From DUOD01 sp050945235 (GTDB taxonomy: Bacteria > Bacillota > Clostridia > DUOD01), in NCBI GenBank assembly GCA_050945235.1, contig JBMNSO010000100.1, positions 1 through 6,234 of the forward strand: 6,234 nt of DNA, written 5' to 3'. How positions within the stretch are numbered: position 1 is the first letter of the stretch; the number at the start of each line of letters is the position of its first letter. The notes below the pieces were generated by a model. It had not been told where the DNA came from. It saw only the letters and a program-made list of their open reading frames with translations, and made no database searches. Below are positions 1 to 5,760 of this stretch, piece after piece. The position numbers were made by a program, and so were the translations under genes.

Positions 1-437
1 TACATAAATTGTTTCCCACTTTCCTTATATACCTTATTAATTTCCTCCAGATCCTTTATAACTTCTTTGTACATTTGATGCTTTGATACCTTTTTGCCAA
101 TAGGGATTCCATCCCCAGCTTGACCAAAATAGCCCGTTAAGGGTTTTTCACATATAATATTTTTGCCAGCATTGAGACCCTTGATTATCATGTCTTTATG
201 AAGCATCGGAGGGGTAACAATATCAATAATATCGATTTCTTCATCTAATAATAGCTCATTAAAATCGGGTATTGCGTTTTCAAAGCCGTATTGTTTAGCA
301 ACCTTCTCAGCTTTCTTCACATCTATATCCACTATGGTCTTTAACCTAACATTGACACCACTTACCCTTTTATAACCATTACAATGTAATTGAGCACCAT
401 AGCCACTACCCACAAGGCCTATTGTAACAGTATTCAT
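1..437 (-). CDS. Gfo/Idh/MocA-family NAD(P)-dependent oxidoreductase, N-terminal part (3' end off window)
   Basis: The gene reads from an ATG at 437 down to the window edge, giving 145 complete residues of a family usually about 330-400 long. A GGAGGG ribosome binding site lies 5 bases before the ATG. The start of the protein is a Rossmann nucleotide-binding fold: MNTVTIGLVGSGYGAQ has the G-x-G-x-x-A motif at residues 10-15, preceded by beta-strand residues. Residues 72-80 (D-I-V-T-P-P-x-L-H) match the strand after the fold, and C-E-K-P-L at 96-100 is the family's hallmark Glu-Lys-Pro motif, whose Lys lies in the active site. After EKP there is an unusual Gly/Lys-rich stretch of about 22 residues (102-124) before the helix that normally follows. 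The family oxidises or reduces sugars, inositols and sugar acids in the cytoplasm. The neighbouring transporter and isomerase fit sugar-acid catabolism, but substrate and cofactor preference cannot be assigned. The family call is firm. Confidence 0.93.
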   Translation of the reverse strand, partial: MNTVTIGLVGSGYGAQLHCNGYKRVSGVNVRLKTIVDIDVKKAEKVAKQYGFENAIPDFNELLLDEEIDIIDIVTPPMLHKDMIIKGLNAGKNIICEKPLTGYFGQAGDGIPIGKKVSKHQMYKEVIKDLEEINKVYKESGKQFM

Positions 438-596
438 AGTGACCCTCCAAAACTTTACTTTTTACATTCTCGAAAATCTCATAGAACTTCATATGTAAAA
501 TTTTAAGGCTCAACATTTCTGTTTCATCCCTACTCTTTTCACTAAGAAACTTTCATCTTTTCCAGTAGTTATGCCATAATTAACGGCACCGGACTG
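406..596 (-). pseudogene. Decayed coding-like fragment overlapping the dehydrogenase start
   Basis: Two short minus-strand open stretches with protein-like composition overlap in different frames. The first (596-510) reads QSGAVNYGITTGKDESF and then LVKRVGMKQKC before a TGA. The second (552-406) is open from just after a TGA, includes the stretch ETEMLSLKILHMKFYEIFEN, and stops inside the dehydrogenase gene. A one-base shift near 545 would join them into one peptide of about 60 residues. The right edge coincides with the start of an IS21-like end at about 595. I infer the tail of an operon gene cut by an insertion and then frameshifted. I do not recognise the family. A chance open frame is a real alternative. 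Confidence 0.3.
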
Positions 597-720
597 TTAT
601 TGACCGGATCGCCGATTGAAAACTGACCCAATTGCCGGTTTCTAATCGCCGGGTTTCTATAGCTGACTTCGCGCCGCTGGAGTGCTTCTCGACGGTCTAA
701 ACGGTCCTACAAGACCTGAA
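595..720. mobile_element. GC-rich patch resembling an IS21-family terminal region (remnant)
   Basis: The stretch starting TGTTATTGACCGG at 595 continues with GATTGAAAACTGACCCA at 613-629, a wording typical of IS21-family ends, which begin with TG and carry several GAAAACTGACCC-type repeats. Two near-copies of a 14-base unit (GCCGGTTTCTAAT and GCCGGGTTTCTAT) sit in tandem at 633-660, in line with the multiple terminal repeats of that family. Composition is visibly richer in G and C than the flanks. No istA or istB reading frame follows, so at most a terminal fragment remains. The family assignment comes from recall of terminal motifs, not from a search. Confidence 0.35.
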
Positions 721-742
721 AAAAACAACCACTAAAACGTGC

Positions 743-889
743 ATGAATGTTGAAAAATTTGCAGCAATAGATATTAACAGTAATCTTAGGAGTTTTTGTC
801 GTGAAACTATTTTACAGAAACTTACTGATCGTTGTGTTCTGGATACTTCTGCTGCTATAAGCATACTCGGCAATATAAATAAGCAGTAA
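743..889 (+). CDS. Possible 48-residue open reading frame of unknown function, probably a remnant
   Basis: A plus-strand frame begins MNVEKFAAIDINSNLRSF, includes KLTDRCVLDTSAAISILG, and ends at a TAA at 887-889. Its composition is protein-like, but no ribosome binding site precedes the ATG (the bases before it are AAAACGTGC). It is too short to place in a family, and it sits between an IS21-like patch and another orphan open stretch. It is best read as the tail of a decayed mobile-element or cargo gene; chance cannot be excluded. Confidence 0.2.
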   Translation: MNVEKFAAIDINSNLRSFCRETILQKLTDRCVLDTSAAISILGNINKQ

Positions 890-909
890 AAGGCCTAAAA
901 CCACCGTAA

Positions 910-1155
910 GTATTTAAGTGTTCAGGCAGTAAACATTGTAAAGTTATCAATACTAAGCCTGGTTACAATCCTGGATTGTTTTTCCCTATACCTCAGAGTG
1001 TTGCAAAAACAAACTGTGTAAAATACTACCTTGATTATTTTACCGGGCTTTCGTTGCAGGTTTGTTTGCTATATCATTTTTCCCTTTTCATCTCGAAGCA
1101 ATATACGGTTTTCAAAATTTTATGTCCAAATATCCGTTTAGTGTCAATTACATAG
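910..1155 (+). pseudogene. Coding-like open stretch without a start codon, unknown family
   Basis: Between a TAA at 907-909 and a TAG at 1153-1155 the plus strand is open for 81 codons with no good start. The first 50 or so residues look coding, for example INTKPGYNPGLFFPIPQSVA followed by KTNCVKYYLDYFTGLSLQ. Past about 1060 the composition changes and may be non-coding in this frame; the frame one base over stays open from 1062 and runs antisense into the isomerase gene. The segment distantly recalls the tail of a rolling-circle transposase (K-Y-x-x-x-Y-x-x), but this is too weak to assert. It could be a fragment left by insertion and deletion. Confidence 0.25.
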
Positions 1156-1202
1156 GTAAATTCATACTTAAGCAGCTTTTCCTGTTACTTTCTGAATGTC
1201 TT

Positions 1203-2027
1203 TTACTCTTCATTCCTTGGATATTTGGCGAAATAATCCTTTGCAGACTGTATACAACGGCGAGCGTGCTCTGCATATCCAAATTCTTTAGCCCTTTCAA
1301 TATGAGGCAGTTCTATAGAGTAAACCATTTTTGGCATTCTGTTTACTATGGATGCTATATCTATAGCCCCTTCCCCTATATATAATCGGGCATCTCTGCC
1401 TGTATGGATTAGGCCTTCCTTTGTCGTTGGAATCTCTGCCGGCCCATCGCAAATATGAGCAAAGTGGAACCAATTCTTGGGTACTGCATCTAGTTCTTCG
1501 AGCTTGACCCTTGAACGATGGAAATGGAGTGTATCTATCATTATTCCAGTGTTGCTACGATTAACCATATTTAAAACCTCAACGGCTTTTTGTAAATCGT
1601 CAACATCAGCCCATGTAACAAATTCCAATTCAACACTTAATTCAAATTCCTTCGCAATATCGCATAGTTCTGCAAACTTTTCTACGTAATAATCCTTGTT
1701 TGGAGTCCAAATGCTGCTTATCACGCTTTTAGCACCTAATTCTGCTGCTACTTCAAAGGCCGGTTTATAGCTTTCCAGGTCCACATCGTCGTATATTCTC
1801 GCTAATTCTATATCATGGACTTTTATTCCTGTGCATTCCAAAGCCCTTTTAGTCTGCGTATATAATTCCTTATTAGATGCCAGATCATAATTTGGTTCAC
1901 CCGGTAAGCCCATATATATAGGCCTTATACTAATATAATCGTATCCTGTCATTGCTGCAATATATGCCATTTCCGGTGGTGCACACCCTAGTACCGTTAA
2001 ATGTGCTAAAGAATATTTTATCGTCAT
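1203..2027 (-). CDS. Sugar phosphate isomerase/epimerase-like TIM-barrel protein
   Basis: This complete 274-residue protein is of normal length for the AP-endonuclease-2-like TIM-barrel family (Pfam PF01261), which includes xylose-isomerase-like epimerases, hydroxypyruvate isomerases and some dehydratases. These are cytoplasmic enzymes that usually use a divalent metal. Likely metal ligands are Glu135 (V-E-L-E-F), Asp165 and His168 in M-I-D-T-L-H, His191 in A-H-I-C-D-G and Glu239 in Y-S-I-E-L-P-H. An N-terminal strand plus R-P-I-x-M-G-x-P-G-E at 35-44 and a late H-T-G-R-D segment at 208-212 suggest one conserved subgroup. The ATG at 2027 has GAGGAG upstream with 7 bases of spacing. It follows tctA by 87 bases on the same strand, so co-transcription is likely, and it probably acts on the imported compound or a derivative. 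The substrate is unknown; family confidence is high. Confidence 0.92.
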   Translation of the reverse strand: MTIKYSLAHLTVLGCAPPEMAYIAAMTGYDYISIRPIYMGLPGEPNYDLASNKELYTQTKRALECTGIKVHDIELARIYDDVDLESYKPAFEVAAELGAKSVISSIWTPNKDYYVEKFAELCDIAKEFELSVELEFVTWADVDDLQKAVEVLNMVNRSNTGIMIDTLHFHRSRVKLEELDAVPKNWFHFAHICDGPAEIPTTKEGLIHTGRDARLYIGEGAIDIASIVNRMPKMVYSIELPHIERAKEFGYAEHARRCIQSAKDYFAKYPRNEE

Positions 2028-2114
2028 ATTAATTCTCCTCTTATAATTTATTTGTAAATCAAATCTTTCATAATTGTTGTATATAAACTTTACTAATAAA
2101 TGAATATATGGGTT

Positions 2115-3635
2115 CTACTCTGATATTTTAATATCTTTCGCTTTCTCTCTCTTTTCTCGGAAATTGATCCAAAATTTACTTTGGGTAATTAACATTAAAC
2201 CTATCATTATAATTAATACTATGGAAATTGGGTTTGCAAATAAATCGATTATAAATGCTATAAGATTATTCCCTACCATGGAAACACCTCGGCGATAATT
2301 TTGCTCGACTAATTGGCTTAGTATGACGCCCAGGATCATGGGAGCTGATGGAAAATGATATAATTTTAGAAAATACCCAAAAATTCCAAAACCCATCATA
2401 TAATATATATCAGCAACGCTATTATTTATTGCATAAGCTCCTACTACGGATAAAACTATTATAATCGGCATTAAAATATGTTTTGGAATTTCAACTATCT
2501 TAACGGTTAATTTAATCCCCATAAATCCAAATATTAGCAAAAATATATTTCCAATTATATTTCCCGCAACCATAAAACCAAATATGTGGGGTGACTCTGT
2601 CATAAACAATGGCCCAGGCCTAAATCCATGGATAAACATTGCCCCTAAAACTATAGCAGTTACAGCATCCCCAGGGATACCAAGGGTTAACATTGGAATA
2701 TAAGCCCCTCCTATTGCTGCATTATTAGCACTTTCAGATGCCACAAGACCTTCTATAGCCCCCTGTCCAAATGGAACCTCTGGATTTTTTGTGGTCCTTC
2801 TTGCTTGGTCATATGCCATCAATGCCGCTATGTCTCCACCTGTTCCAGGCAATGCTCCAACGAATGTACCTAGTAAAGAAGACCTTATTGTAAGGGGTAT
2901 GTACTTCTTTATGCTCTTAAAATCTGGCCTTATTTTATCCACCTTTTGTTTGACTGGCAACACATCCAAATTCCTTAACTGGAATAAAGCTTCTGACATT
3001 CCAAACAAACCTAACATAACCACTACATAATGAATTCCACCCATTAGGTATACATTTCCGAATGTGAATCTTTGCTGCCCCGTTACGATATCCAGACCAA
3101 TAACGCCTATAAACAATCCTACTAAAGCAGAAAATATGCCTCTCGCCGTCGATTCACTACCTAGACTACCTATAAGCGATAATCCCATTATCCCTAATAA
3201 AAAGTAATCCCTTGGTGCAAACTTTAAAGAAAATTCAGATATTATTGGAGCCCCTATGGCCAGTATTATAGCCCCTATAAAACCTCCTAGTACTGACTGA
3301 ATAATGGTAACCCCAAAAGCCTGGCTTGCAAACCCTTTTTGGGCTAAAGAATAACCATCCAACGCTGTGGCAACGGCTGCTGGTGTACCTGGTATATTCA
3401 ATAATATTGCAGATCTAGATCCACCATATACCCCTCCAATTTGAACTCCTATTATGGCTGCCAAAGCCGATAATGGATCCCATGAAAAGGTAAAGGATAT
3501 TAATAATGAGGCTGCCATTGTAACAGATAAACCAGGTATTGCCCCCACATATATCCCGAGGAATACGAATATTGCTAAATATAGTATTATTACGGGATCT
3601 GTTAGAAATAATAGTACGCCTGATAAAGCATTCAT
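2115..3635 (-). CDS. tctA: Tripartite tricarboxylate transporter large permease subunit TctA
   Basis: This 506-residue, very hydrophobic protein has the usual TctA length (about 500) and about a dozen predicted membrane segments across its whole length. It forms the transport channel of a TTT secondary transporter in the cytoplasmic membrane, driven by an ion gradient and fed by the TctC receptor. Family signatures are clear: G-A-I-P-G-L at 31-36, L-N-I-P-G-T-P at 79-85, G-A-L-P-G-T-G-G-D at 260-268, E-S-A-N-N-A at 301-306 and L-T-L-G-I-P-G-D at 316-323, with the G-F-R-P-G-P motif at 337-342. The two halves show the inverted-repeat-like pattern of Gly-Pro loops. The C-terminus is a short charged tail (from about 492). 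The ATG at 3635 has an AAAGGAGG site 7 bases upstream, 12 bases after tctB stops, so the genes are translated from one message. The transported acid cannot be deduced. Confidence 0.97.
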   Translation of the reverse strand: MNALSGVLLFLTDPVIILYLAIFVFLGIYVGAIPGLSVTMAASLLISFTFSWDPLSALAAIIGVQIGGVYGGSRSAILLNIPGTPAAVATALDGYSLAQKGFASQAFGVTIIQSVLGGFIGAIILAIGAPIISEFSLKFAPRDYFLLGIMGLSLIGSLGSESTARGIFSALVGLFIGVIGLDIVTGQQRFTFGNVYLMGGIHYVVVMLGLFGMSEALFQLRNLDVLPVKQKVDKIRPDFKSIKKYIPLTIRSSLLGTFVGALPGTGGDIAALMAYDQARRTTKNPEVPFGQGAIEGLVASESANNAAIGGAYIPMLTLGIPGDAVTAIVLGAMFIHGFRPGPLFMTESPHIFGFMVAGNIIGNIFLLIFGFMGIKLTVKIVEIPKHILMPIIIVLSVVGAYAINNSVADIYYMMGFGIFGYFLKLYHFPSAPMILGVILSQLVEQNYRRGVSMVGNNLIAFIIDLFANPISIVLIIMIGLMLITQSKFWINFREKREKAKDIKISE

Positions 3636-3647
3636 AATTTACCTCCT

Positions 3648-4124
3648 TTATGGCAATATTACTTTAAATATGGTTTGAAATACGACATAATTAAAAGCTA
3701 CAATCCCTGCAGATATTAAAACCGTTTTTAAGAGGTTATCTCTTCTTAAGATGACCATTGAAGTCCATAAAAATAAAAATGTAGAAATAATAAACCCGAC
3801 TTTTGGCAATGCTATAGCATAAGCTATGACCAAAACCATAATAAATGCTGTTCTGTCTGGGAAGATGAAATCAAAAACCTCTTTTAATAGATTTATAAAA
3901 CCTGGACCATTGCTAGCAGATCTATCAAGTCTTCTTATTTCAAATAACATTAAAATTGACATCAATATCATCAGTATCGATAATAATAAAGGAAAAGCAC
4001 CTTGCGATGACAAAGTTGGAGATTTCATATACATCTTTAAAGATAAGACGAGCAGTATAATGCTAAGTATACCAAATGACACTATAATTGGTAATTCGCC
4101 CTTTTCTAGTTCGCGTATTTTCAT
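3648..4124 (-). CDS. tctB: Tripartite tricarboxylate transporter small membrane subunit TctB
   Basis: This 158-residue membrane protein matches the length and layout of TctB, the poorly conserved small subunit. Hydrophobic segments fall at about 11-30, 43-62, 92-110, 111-126 and 132-150, with a hydrophilic loop around 64-90 (R-R-L-D-R-S...). The sequence Q-G-A-F-P at 41-45 before the second helix is typical of the family, as is the K-V-G-F turn at 108-111. The role of TctB is thought to be supporting TctA and receptor docking in the cytoplasmic membrane. The start at 4124 is supported by a strong AAAGGAGGG site 8 bases upstream; this site and the first codons are duplicated just upstream with the ATG altered to ATA (see the repeat entry). 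It sits between tctC and tctA in the classic order. Confidence 0.95.
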   Translation of the reverse strand: MKIRELEKGELPIIVSFGILSIILLVLSLKMYMKSPTLSSQGAFPLLLSILMILMSILMLFEIRRLDRSASNGPGFINLLKEVFDFIFPDRTAFIMVLVIAYAIALPKVGFIISTFLFLWTSMVILRRDNLLKTVLISAGIVAFNYVVFQTIFKVILP

Positions 4125-4168
4125 TTCTAGTCCCTCCTTTCGCGTATTTTTATTTCTAGTCCCTCTAT
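4111..4168 (-). repeat. 29-base tandem duplication of the tctB ribosome binding site and start region
   Basis: Units 4111-4139 and 4140-4168 match at about 25 of 29 positions. In message sense the tctB-proximal copy reads GGAGGGACTAGAAATGAAA and the upstream copy GAGGGACTAGAAATAAAAAT. The upstream copy therefore has a start codon changed from ATG to ATA and a slightly weaker Shine-Dalgarno. Reading from that ATA gives eight codons, then a TAG that ends two bases before the true tctB ATG. The likely origin is a recent slippage duplication followed by loss of the extra start. It may be neutral, or it may act as a ribosome standby site or a stop-restart leader. Confidence 0.9.
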
Positions 4169-4274
4169 ACTTCCCAGTGTTACTCTGTTTATATATTGTT
4201 TTGACTTTTCAAAATCTAAGAAGACTTTACTTCCATATAATATTATGTGACACTGCTTTTACCCCATGGGTTAT

Positions 4275-4319
4275 TGCCTTTCCCACTATTATTCGATGTG
4301 AATAATAGCGGGAAAGGCA
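4275..4319 (-). promoter_or_regulatory. Intercistronic 20-bp stem hairpin between tctC and tctB
   Basis: Arms 4275-4294 and 4300-4319 are inverted complements with a five-base loop. The only imperfection is A opposite C on the plus strand, which becomes a G-U wobble pair in the minus-strand transcript, so the operon message can pair all 20 positions. That asymmetry supports function in the operon RNA. It lies 40 bases past the tctC stop. The bases after it in message sense (AATAACCC) have no U-run, so it is not a standard intrinsic terminator. By analogy with other binding-protein transport operons, it probably protects or processes the tctC 3' end so the receptor is made in excess over TctBA. 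Confidence 0.85.
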
Positions 4320-4359
4320 GCTGTGCCAAACTATAAAATAAAACGATTTGTGGATAAGC

Positions 4360-5388
4360 TTATTCGATTCGTTCAATTCCAAATTCTTCTGGAGAATGCT
4401 CAGTTCCTCCTGCATCATACAATAACCATGATGTTACGCTCCTATATTTGTCAACATATTCCCTAGCTTCGTCGCTACTTATACCCATTGGTACAGTACC
4501 TAAATTTACAAGAATTTTTTGATATTCTGGATGTTTTACAGCCTTTTCAAATGCATCAGTTAGAATATCTACTACCTCCTGCGGGGTTCCTTTTTTAACA
4601 AATACACCGTAGAATGGACCCCATGGCATGAACTTCTTATACTCAGGGTAGATATCTACTATTAAAGGAATACCCTCCAACCCTTCAATAACCTCATCAT
4701 GGAATACGGTTAGAGCCCTTACTTTCCCAGCCCTTATAAATTCAATAGCCGATCCTACTGTTGTTATTAAATAATCAACATGTCCTCCCATCACTGCAGC
4801 AGTAGCGCCGGCTTCACCATCAAAAATGGTCATCTGTGGTTCCACACCGTTTACAGCCTTCATCATAGTTGCAACTGTTTGAGGTAGTCCACCAGGGCCA
4901 GTTGTTGCCTTTTTCACTTGATTTGGTCTAGCCAACATATCGTTTACCAAATCCTCCAAGGTTTCATATTGGGAATCATCTTTTACTATTAATACTCCCA
5001 CGCTTGAACAGAAGATGTTTATTGGTATAAAGTCGGAATAATCTAGTTCAGATGTGCCCATAACCTTTGCTATTTGTGGATTTTCAGCACCAAACAGTAG
5101 ATTATAGCCATCTGCTGGTTGGTCGTTTACATAAGCTGTCGCAATGCCTCCAGCTGCGCCTGGTCTATTGGTAAATATAATCGTCTTGCCTAAATGCTCC
5201 TTAACATAGGGGCCAATAGCCCTGGAAACACTATCGTTTATTCCCCCTGCTGACCACATAATGGTCCCCTGTAAATCCCTTTCCGGGAATTTACTTTCAG
5301 TTTCTACTGGAGCTGAAGAACATCCAGCCAACGCACCTAAAAGCAATATCATTGCTAATAATAGTGCTATCCTTTTCTTGGTTATCAT
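4360..5388 (-). CDS. tctC: Tripartite tricarboxylate transporter substrate-binding lipoprotein TctC (Bug family)
   Basis: This complete 342-residue protein is slightly longer than typical Bug-family receptors (about 300-330). It has a lipoprotein signal: charged M-I-T-K-K-R, a hydrophobic core, then the lipobox L-A-G-C with Cys23 as the lipid-anchored residue. It should be tethered on the outer face of the membrane. Family landmarks are S-A-G-G-I-N-D-S-V-S-R at 46-56 (the ligand-loop Gly-Gly with Asp), N-R-P-G-A-A-G-G at 74-81, P-A-D-G-Y at 91-95, G-P-G-G at 164-167 and G-H-V-D-Y at 202-206, then G-K-V-R-A-L at 221-226. A C-terminal tail ending E-E-F-G-I-E-R-I-E marks a subgroup. The receptor captures a carboxylate for TctAB. 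The ATG at 5388 follows an AAAAGGAGGG site. It is the first intact gene of the operon. The ligand is unknown. Confidence 0.96.
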   Translation of the reverse strand: MITKKRIALLLAMILLLGALAGCSSAPVETESKFPERDLQGTIMWSAGGINDSVSRAIGPYVKEHLGKTIIFTNRPGAAGGIATAYVNDQPADGYNLLFGAENPQIAKVMGTSELDYSDFIPINIFCSSVGVLIVKDDSQYETLEDLVNDMLARPNQVKKATTGPGGLPQTVATMMKAVNGVEPQMTIFDGEAGATAAVMGGHVDYLITTVGSAIEFIRAGKVRALTVFHDEVIEGLEGIPLIVDIYPEYKKFMPWGPFYGVFVKKGTPQEVVDILTDAFEKAVKHPEYQKILVNLGTVPMGISSDEAREYVDKYRSVTSWLLYDAGGTEHSPEEFGIERIE

Positions 5389-5422
5389 AACTTTCCCTCC
5401 TTTTGAAAGTAGCTTCCTTAAC

Positions 5423-5689
5423 TTATTGATTCTTTTCTTGCTTTAACTCATACGCCATCCCCCCATTCATTGATCCTGCAATATGTAGCGCCATAGTTTA
5501 GATAGCTGAATAAATATTTACCACTGAAAAAGTACTGTTTTTGTAATTCTCATTTACTTTGGCATCGCTTTACATCATACGCCCATGCCCACTCATCTCT
5601 TGTACCTATATTATGTAAGACCTTGGATCTAAACTTTGTGGGCTATTAGGATTACCTTTCTTTATCGGCCAGGCATCGATGTCATTGTA
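5423..5689 (-). pseudogene. Decayed coding-like fragments directly upstream of tctC, family unknown
   Basis: Three short minus-strand open stretches follow one another in shifting frames. 5689-5606 reads YNDIDAWPIKKGNPNSPQSL and onward. 5642-5550 contains NIGTRDEWAWAYDVKRCQSK before its stop. 5569-5423 contains KNSTFSVVNIYSAI, an in-frame TAA, then MALHIAGSMNGGMAYELKQ before a final stop. Frameshifts near 5610 and in the region of 5550-5570, plus the internal stop, would be needed to link them. The last stop lies 34 bases before the tctC ATG, a normal operon spacing, so this may once have been the first gene of the operon. I do not recognise the family, and chance open frames remain possible. 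Confidence 0.35.
5440..5592. repeat. Diverged direct repeat, about 26 bases, 127 bases apart
   Basis: The copies at 5440-5464 and 5567-5592 share GCTTTA, then TCATACGCC, then AT and CCC, about 21 of 26 positions with one gap. In minus-strand sense they encode A-Y-D-V-K-R and A-Y-E-L-K-Q respectively, each followed by four or five residues and a stop. They may be two diverged copies of the same gene tail, or a duplicated regulatory site upstream of tctC. Confidence 0.45.
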
Positions 5690-5760
5690 CTAACAACGCA
5701 ACACTAATTAGTTACTCCGGGGAACTCAACTGATATAGTTTGGCTACAACAGTACTTCCA

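Larger units (their letters stand above)
438..1202. other. 765-base gap without an intact gene; mosaic of mobile-element and coding debris
   Basis: This gap separates the isomerase stop from the dehydrogenase start, whereas gaps elsewhere in the operon are 12 to 235 bases. From 438 to about 595 it holds a coding-like decayed fragment on the minus strand. From about 585 to 720 the DNA becomes clearly GC-richer and resembles an IS21-family end. From about 740 to 1155 two plus-strand open stretches look partly coding but match nothing I recognise. I see no convincing terminator after the isomerase gene at 1203 and no clear promoter for the dehydrogenase. A perfect 10-base palindrome TAAAATTTTA lies near 496-505. 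The simplest reading is insertion followed by decay within a formerly continuous operon. Confidence 0.6.
5389..5760. other. 372-base stretch upstream of tctC without an intact gene
   Basis: This stretch lies between the transposase remnant and tctC. It must contain or lie downstream of the promoter for the transporter operon, but I see no convincing -35/-10 pair; a weak AT-rich candidate surrounds 5505-5530. It carries minus-strand coding-like debris between 5423 and 5689, a diverged direct repeat, and a perfect 10-base palindrome ACTAATTAGT at 5703-5712 near the presumed outer edge of the transposase element. Confidence 0.5.

Noticed and set aside
1062..1385. Plus-strand open frame of 107 residues
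   Set aside because: More than half is antisense to the 3' end of the isomerase gene, it has no ribosome binding site, and its hydrophobic composition is what an antisense frame would give. Its first part is covered under the orphan plus-strand debris.
1477..1689. Ser/Thr-rich plus-strand frame of 70 residues
   Set aside because: It lies entirely antisense to the isomerase gene, and the low-complexity composition mirrors the Glu/Leu-rich coding strand.
2791..3030. Plus-strand open frames at 2791-3030 and 3454-3678
   Set aside because: Both are antisense shadows of tctA, which is intact and strongly family-like.
3826..4305. Plus-strand open frame of 159 residues across tctB and the gap
   Set aside because: It is antisense to tctB, whose family features are clear, and it reads through the start-region duplication and hairpin without family features of its own.
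4275..4319. Intrinsic transcription terminator
   Set aside because: The stem is strong, but no U-run follows in the operon direction, and tctB and tctA downstream have no obvious promoter of their own.
4227..4418. Minus-strand 63-residue frame overlapping the tctC 3' end
   Set aside because: It is out of frame with tctC, runs straight through the hairpin arms, lacks a ribosome binding site, and has no recognisable features.
5261..5446. Plus-strand frame of 61 residues
   Set aside because: It is antisense to the tctC signal peptide and ribosome binding site and has no supporting start signal.
5505..5530. Promoter for tctC
   Set aside because: AT-rich -10-like hexamers occur, but no partner -35 at 16-18 bases matches well enough to call a site.
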